The notes beneath the pieces are model-generated. The model had not been told where the DNA came from. It was given only the letters and a program-made list of their open reading frames with translations, and did not search any database. Shown here in pieces: positions 57,674 through 64,000 of a stretch of 64,000 bases of DNA (positions within the stretch are counted from its first letter, which is position 1; each line of letters opens with the position of its first letter). The translations under genes and the position numbers were made by a program. This DNA is from Streptomyces sp. CB01580 (GTDB lineage Bacteria > Actinomycetota > Actinomycetes > Streptomycetales > Streptomycetaceae). The stretch lies in contig NZ_LIXJ01000017.1 of assembly GCF_001905795.1 (NCBI RefSeq), positions 62,001 through 126,000 of the forward strand, written 5' to 3'.

Positions 57674-57880
57674 ATGGACATCACCCTTCACTGGACCTTC
57701 CTCCCACACACGGACCCGGAGGCCTCCCTGGCCACCGGTGACTTCGACGGGACCTTCGAGCGTGTGCGGGCCGGCGGCGCCGAGATGGTCCAGGAGCCCA
57801 CCGAGCAGCCGTACGGCGTCCGCGGCTGCGCCTTCCGAGCCCCCGCGGGCAACCTGGTCCGCATCAACGAGCTGGGCTGA
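57674..57880 (+). pseudogene. VOC-family gene with an in-frame internal deletion
   Basis: The 68-residue frame begins MDITLHWTFLPHTDPEASLA, as a VOC protein does, then jumps directly to TGDFDGTFERVRAGGAEMVQ, EPTEQPYGVRGCAFRAPAGN and LVRINELG, the last third of the fold. About 70 codons in the middle are missing, with the frame kept. Compare the intact 138-residue gene at 56705-57121, whose ending is very similar. Without the first half of the fold the product cannot form a VOC domain. Confidence 0.75.
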
Positions 57881-58053
57881 GCCGCGCAGCGGGCGCGTAC
57901 AGGGCTGCTGCCCGGCCGCACAGGCCCGCCGGGGCGGCGATCCGCCCGGCCGGGCCGCCGCCCCGGCAGAGGACCAGACATACTGCTCGACGCCGGTCCA
58001 GGCGACATCGGCGGAGTCCGTGAACACGGCCCCGCCCGACAGACGGAGACACG

Positions 58054-60471
<2,418 letters not shown>

Positions 60472-60504
60472 CGGGGCTGCCCGGCGCCCGTCAGACGCCC
60501 GTCA

Positions 60505-60557
60505 GGGCCGTTCCGGCCCGTTCCCCCCTGTCCGGGCCCCGCGCGCCTGGACAGGGG
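60505..60557 (+). terminator. Terminator hairpins after the UvrA-like gene
   Basis: GGGCCG-TTC-CGGCCC (60505-60519) is followed by a 9-bp stem, CCCCTGTCC (60525-60533) with GGACAGGGG (60549-60557). Both lie within 90 nt of the stop codon. Confidence 0.65.
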
Positions 60558-60635
60558 CCCTGAGGCGGGAGGAGCGCCCGGCGGGCCGGCCGCTCCGAGG
60601 ACGTGCCCGGCCCCGAACCGGCTGACAGCGTCCGG

Positions 60636-60833
60636 CTACAGCGCCACCACCCAGCCGCCGTCGACCGTCAGGGTGTGACCGGTCACGTACGCGGACGCCT
60701 CCGAGGCCAGAAAGACCACGGCACCTGCGAGATCACCGGGTTCACCGATGCGTCCGAGCGGGATGTGAGTGTCCACGAGCCGGTCCTCCTCGGCCCGGTC
60801 GGGCAGGAGGTCCGTGGTCATGGCGGTACGCAT
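60636..60833 (-). pseudogene. C-terminal part of an SDR gene cut by the IS605-type element
   Basis: Sixty-five residues beginning MRTAMTTDLLPDRAEEDR and ending TGHTLTVDGGWVVAL, the typical end of a FabG-like SDR. It starts exactly at the left end of the insertion sequence. Joined to codon 203 of the N-terminal part (62631-63239) it restores IAPGY-MRTAM in frame, giving 268 residues. The downstream half is no longer expressed as part of a full enzyme. Confidence 0.9.
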
Positions 60834-60983
60834 TTGACATCCTCTCCCCCCTGAAGGGGGGAGATTCCCGCCTACCGCGCGGTTGAGGGCTGCGGTGTCG
60901 AGTGGGTTCCTGCTTCGCTGCGCGGTGCGGGCACGGGCGCCCGTCTTACCTGCGCTCTGCGGGCTGACACGGCCAGTCCGGCC
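60834..60983 (-). ncRNA. Putative TnpB guide RNA (omega RNA/reRNA) region
   Basis: TnpB proteins use an RNA made from the 3' end of tnpB and the right end of the element, with the guide read from the flanking DNA. Here that is the tnpB tail plus the end hairpin at 60844-60863, and the guide would start ATGCGTACCGCCATGACC (60833 leftward), matching the uninterrupted SDR gene. The limits are approximate; inferred from the family. Confidence 0.4.
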
Positions 60984-62098
60984 GCCTTAGCGACGTTGAC
61001 CGCCGCGTTGATGTCCCGGTCCAGGACCGCCCCGCATGCCCTGCACGTCCATTCCCGGACGTGCAGGGGCTTCGGGCCGTCCTTGACGCCGCACTGCGAG
61101 CACACCTGGGAGGTCGGCTCGAAGCGGCCGATCTTCACGAAGGTACGCCCGTACCGGGCGGCCTTGTACTCCAGCATGCTCACGAACGCCGACCATCCGG
61201 CATCGTGGACGGATTTGGCCAGGCGCGTGCGGGCGAGTCCCTTCACCGACAGGTCCTCCACGGCGACCGCTTGGTTCTCACGGATCAGCTGTGTGGAGAG
61301 CCGGTGGTGGAACTCGCGGCGCGCGTCCGCGACACGGGCGTGTGCCCGTGCGACACGGATTCTGGCCTTGTCCCTGTTCTTCGAGCCCTTCTCCTTGCGG
61401 GAGAGCGCGCGCTGTGCTTTCTTCAAGCGCTTCTCGGCCCGGCGCAGGAAGCGTGGGCTGTCGATCTTCGTGCCGTCGGAGAGGACCGCGAAGTGCCCGA
61501 GCCCGAGGTCGATGCCCAGCTCGGGCGTCGTCTGCGGCAGCACCTCAAATGGGCCGGTCTCCACGATGAAACTCGCGAAGTACCGGCCCGCCGAGTCCTT
61601 GACCACGCTCACCGTGGACGGCGTGGAGGGCAGCGTGCGGGACCACTTCACCCGCACGTCCCCGATCTTCGGCAGGCGCAGCTTCTGTCCCGGGGTGATG
61701 GACCAGCGGGCGTTCGCGGTGAACCGGACGGCCTGCCGGGTGTCCTTGCGGGACTTGTACCGGGGCGCGCCCATGCGCGGGCGCTTGCCTTTCAGGCCGT
61801 CGAAGAAGTTCTTGTACGCCGCATCCAGGTCCCTCAGGGACTGCTGGAGGACGACCGCCGACACCTCGCCGAGCCAGGCCCGTTCCGCGGTGTTCTTCGC
61901 CTCGGTGATGAGCCGCTTCGAAAGGTTTCCGGTCTTGGGGAACGGCAGCCCCTGGCTGCGGGCGGTCTCCCTGGCCCTGAGGGCGTCGTTGTAGACCACC
62001 CGCGCGCACCCGAACGCACGTGCCAGCGCCGTGCGCTGACCGGCGCTCGGGTACAGGCGGAAGCTGTACCGAAGCTGCACGCGGATCACGATACACAA
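60872..62098 (-). CDS. tnpB: TnpB, RNA-guided nuclease of an IS605-type element
   Basis: A protein of 408 residues, a full-length TnpB. The RuvC-like catalytic acids are present: Asp 197 in GIDLGLGHF, Glu 281 in VAVEDLSVKG and Asp 362 in RDINAAVNV. The zinc ribbon has Cys 333/336 and 352/355 (CSQCG, CRACG). It should cut DNA matching its guide next to the TAM and so favour retention of the element. The start is TTG 62098 or GTG 62089, both without an SD, facing tnpA with only a few bases between. Confidence 0.92.
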   Translation of the reverse strand: MCIVIRVQLRYSFRLYPSAGQRTALARAFGCARVVYNDALRARETARSQGLPFPKTGNLSKRLITEAKNTAERAWLGEVSAVVLQQSLRDLDAAYKNFFDGLKGKRPRMGAPRYKSRKDTRQAVRFTANARWSITPGQKLRLPKIGDVRVKWSRTLPSTPSTVSVVKDSAGRYFASFIVETGPFEVLPQTTPELGIDLGLGHFAVLSDGTKIDSPRFLRRAEKRLKKAQRALSRKEKGSKNRDKARIRVARAHARVADARREFHHRLSTQLIRENQAVAVEDLSVKGLARTRLAKSVHDAGWSAFVSMLEYKAARYGRTFVKIGRFEPTSQVCSQCGVKDGPKPLHVREWTCRACGAVLDRDINAAVNVAKAAGLAVSARRAQVRRAPVPAPRSEAGTHSTPQPSTAR

Positions 62099-62106
62099 TT
62101 GGGTTT

Positions 62107-62523
62107 ATGGGTATCGATGAGAACGTTCGTACAGGCCGTCACTGTGTTTTCCGCATGCATGTCCATTTGGTATTTGTAACGAAGTACCGGCACTCCGTTT
62201 TCGCCGACCGGCATCTGACGCGCTGCGAAGAGATCATGCGGGCCGTGTGCGAGGACTTCGAGGCTGAGCTGGTGGAGTTCAACGGCGAGGCCAACCACGT
62301 CCACCTGCTGGTGAACTTCCCGCCGAAGGTCGCCGTGTCCAGGCTGGTGAACTCCCTCAAGGGCGTGTCCTCCCGCAGGCTCCGCCAGGAGTTCCCGGAT
62401 CTCGTCCGCCACTACTGGCGGGCGCAACGCCTCTGGTCCGGCTCGTACTTCGCCGGGTCGGTCGGCAGTGCGCCGCTCAGCATCGTGAAGCAGTACATCG
62501 AACAGCAGAACCGGCCGCTCTGA
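62107..62523 (+). CDS. tnpA: TnpA, IS200/IS605 Y1 HUH transposase
   Basis: A protein of 138 residues, normal for IS200-type TnpA. The HUH motif is His 64-Val-His 66 in NHVHLLVN and the nucleophile is Tyr 130 in IVKQYIEQQ. The N-terminal strand MHVHLVFVTKYRHSVF is characteristic. It moves the element as single-stranded DNA using the end hairpins. It appears intact, so the insertion may still be mobile. ATG at 62107 gives the family length; longer readings upstream fall into tnpB. Confidence 0.93.
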   Translation: MGIDENVRTGRHCVFRMHVHLVFVTKYRHSVFADRHLTRCEEIMRAVCEDFEAELVEFNGEANHVHLLVNFPPKVAVSRLVNSLKGVSSRRLRQEFPDLVRHYWRAQRLWSGSYFAGSVGSAPLSIVKQYIEQQNRPL

Positions 62524-62630
62524 CGCCGGCCGAGGTGAACAGTACGGATCCGTGCCCACAGCCGAGGTCAGAGCAGGCCAAAGTTCGCTTCACCACCGGG
62601 CTGAAGCCCGGTGCACTGCGAATAGACCCG

Positions 62631-63239
62631 GTAGCCGGGCGCGATGGCATTGGCCCTGATGCCGTACCGCCCCCATTCGTACGCCATGTTCTTGGTGACC
62701 TGGACGACGGCGGCCTTGGACGCGTCGTACACGGAGGAACGCTCGCCGTCGACCACGAGGCCGCCGATGGAGGCGAGGTTGATGATCCGTCCGCCTCCGC
62801 GCTCCCGCATGGCACGCGCCGCGCGTTGCGCGGTGAAGTAGGTGCCGCGCAGATTGACGGAGAGCGTGGTGTCGAACTCCTCGGGGGTGGCCTCCAGGGC
62901 GCTGTTGCGCAGCGAGACGCCCGCGTTGTTCACCAGCACGTCCGGACCGTCCCCGGACGCCTCCAGGGCGTCGAACGCGGCGTCGACCCCGCTCGGCCGC
63001 GTGGCGTCGAGTTCCAGTGGGGAGCAGTCGATCGCGTGCTCCCCGAGGTACGCGCACGTCTCCTCGGCGGCCCTCGGGTCGAGGTCGGAGACGATGACCC
63101 GGGCGCCCGCCGTGCCCAGTGCGAGGCACTGAGCGCGGCCCAGCCCGCCCGCGGCGCCCGTGACCAGGGCGGTCTGTCCGGACAGAGAGAAGCGACCCAA
63201 CGGGGTGGCGGAGACGGAAGCGGTGCGATCGGTCGGCAT
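62631..63239 (-). pseudogene. N-terminal part of an SDR gene cut by the IS605-type element
   Basis: 203 codons of a classical SDR: TGAAGGLG cofactor motif, NNAG, Ser in NLASIGG and YDASK catalytic pair, ending IRANAIAPGY at the insertion point. Translation would run on 20 codons into the element. Since the catalytic residues are upstream of the cut, a truncated protein could form, but it lacks the C-terminal strand and helix needed for the core and tetramer. ATG at 63239 has AGGAG 10 nt upstream. It follows the GntR gene by 48 bp. Confidence 0.92.
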
Positions 63240-63287
63240 GGAAACGGTGCTCCTCGTGTCGGGCCGGGCGAGACGCGGCGGGGCTGC

Positions 63288-63977
63288 CTACAGCCCGTAG
63301 TCGGTGAGGATCCGCACGACCTTCTGGGAGTCGTGCAGTACGTGCTCGCGGATATGTGTGGCGGCGGCCTCGGCGTCCTGCCGGACGATGGCCTCGGCCA
63401 GCGGCCGGTGATCGACGGCGGTGCCGCCGGGAGACTTCACGACCTTCGAGCAGAAGTACCACTGCCGCAGCGCGAGATTGAAGTGGATCTCGGCGGTGGC
63501 CCAAAGGTGCTCGTTGCGGGTCATGGCGTACATCGCACGGTGGAACGCGGCGTCCAGGTCGATGCACTCCTGGAGATTGGTGGTAGCCGCCTGCTGCTGG
63601 GCGAGCGCCAGCAGATGCCGCTTCTCCGCGTCCGAGCCCCGACGACAGGCCAGAACCGCGGCGAGCGCCTCCAGTTCGAGCCTGAGCTCGGTCACGGACC
63701 GGGAGTTCTTGAGGGCGATGTCGGTGGCGTAGGTTCCGCTGCGGGGGTACACCACCACGAGCCGCTCGAAGACGAGACGTCTGATCGCCTCACGCATGGG
63801 GGATGCTCCGAAGCCGAGACTGCTGCGCAGCTCCGGCTCGCTGAGTCGTTCCCCGGGCATGATCTCGCAGCGCACCAGTCGCGAGCACAAGGCGTTGTAG
63901 GCCGAGGCGCTGAGCAGATTCGAAGCGGACGCCTCGCCGTCGGCCGCGGAATCGCCGACGACTTTCACAGAACGCAC
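63288..63977 (-). CDS. GntR-family regulator (FadR/FCD type)
   Basis: A protein of 229 residues with an N-terminal winged helix (YNALCSRLVRCEIMPGERLS, EPELRSSLGFGASPMREAIR) and a C-terminal all-helical FCD ligand domain. The metal-binding positions are visible in DLDAAFHRAMY and at the HIREHV end. It lies directly upstream of the split SDR gene on the same strand, so the pair was probably an operon for use of a sugar acid or similar metabolite. GTG at 63977 has AGAGAGG 6 nt upstream. Confidence 0.9.
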   Translation of the reverse strand: MRSVKVVGDSAADGEASASNLLSASAYNALCSRLVRCEIMPGERLSEPELRSSLGFGASPMREAIRRLVFERLVVVYPRSGTYATDIALKNSRSVTELRLELEALAAVLACRRGSDAEKRHLLALAQQQAATTNLQECIDLDAAFHRAMYAMTRNEHLWATAEIHFNLALRQWYFCSKVVKSPGGTAVDHRPLAEAIVRQDAEAAATHIREHVLHDSQKVVRILTDYGL

Positions 63978-64000
63978 GGACGACCTCTCTGTGTGGGGGT

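Larger units (their letters stand above)
60834..62630. mobile_element. IS200/IS605-family insertion sequence, complete, 1,797 bp
   Basis: The element carries divergent tnpA (plus) and tnpB (minus), as in IS605. Its ends hold subterminal hairpins instead of inverted repeats: CTCCCCCC-TGAA-GGGGGGAG (60844-60863) at the tnpB end and CACCGGGCT-GA-AGCCCGGTG (62594-62613) at the tnpA end. There is no target duplication. The boundaries are set by the host SDR gene: removing 60834-62630 joins GGCTAC to ATGCGT in frame. The 5' flank CTAC is the likely target and TnpB adjacent motif. Confidence 0.9.

Overview
The window is high-GC actinomycete DNA, almost certainly Streptomyces. Third codon positions are overwhelmingly G/C, GTG starts are common, and TTA codons are confined to a few genes, including the pathway regulator. 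Its left two thirds (1-42,855) is part of a modular type I polyketide cluster whose starter-unit cassette matches, gene for gene and in order, the vicenistatin-type beta-amino acid cassette. The expected product is a polyene macrolactam. The right third (about 43-64 kb) is unrelated accessory DNA: resistance and regulatory genes, a piece of a plasmid- or phage-like replicon with an iteron array, gene relics, and an IS605-type transposon that has cut a dehydrogenase gene in two.

Layout. 1-750: N-terminus of a further PKS that leaves the window on the left. 1.5-4.4 kb: a large LuxR-type (LAL) regulator with two TTA codons. 4.5-6.8 kb: small housekeeping-like genes (cutA, RidA-like, HxlR, DUF2071). 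7.0-29.3 kb: two giant PKS genes on the minus strand. The upstream one carries a loading ACP and modules 1-2, the downstream one modules 3-4. All four modules read KS-AT-DH-KR-ACP, with AT types malonyl, malonyl, methylmalonyl, malonyl. 29.3-38.1 kb: the starter cassette on the minus strand, in transcription order amidohydrolase (VinJ-like), acyltransferase (VinK-like), stand-alone ACP (VinL-like), alanine-type ligase (VinM-like), beta-amino acid ligase (VinN-like), PLP decarboxylase (VinO-like), and the glutamate mutase small and large subunits (VinH/VinI-like). 38.7-42.7 kb: two tandem P450s with a ferredoxin, then an SDR on the opposite strand.

How it works together (inference from the vicenistatin paradigm). 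Glutamate mutase makes 3-methylaspartate, which the VinN-like ligase loads on the free ACP. The VinO-like enzyme decarboxylates it to 3-amino-2-methylpropionyl-ACP, the VinM-like ligase caps the amine with an amino acid, and VinK moves the dipeptidyl group to the loading ACP of the first PKS. VinJ later removes the cap so the amine can close the lactam. Modules 1-4 should build a tetraene segment with one methyl branch. The P450s and SDR are candidate tailoring enzymes.

Five transcription-unit starts of the cluster share one promoter design: tandem TAGGGG-type boxes 10-11 nt apart, then 22-23 nt to a TANNNT -10 box. They lie before the left PKS, the first PKS, the starter operon, the P450 operon and the SDR. 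This reads as one pathway-specific regulon, plausibly run by the bldA-dependent LAL protein. Short tandem repeats sit in many spacers and linkers of the cluster, and one half of the module-4 KS has foreign-looking codon use, suggesting active recombination.

The right-hand accessory region holds a macrolide-type glycosyltransferase behind a WhiB7-like promoter with a nine-codon leaderless leader ORF and attenuator-like hairpins, a TetR/MFS pair, a primase-polymerase/helicase pair beside about 22 GGGAC iterons and a 36-bp AT-rich inverted repeat, an AraC/VOC pair next to an internally deleted VOC copy, a UvrA-like ABC protein, and the 1,797-bp IS605-family insertion whose removal restores a 268-residue SDR exactly in frame.
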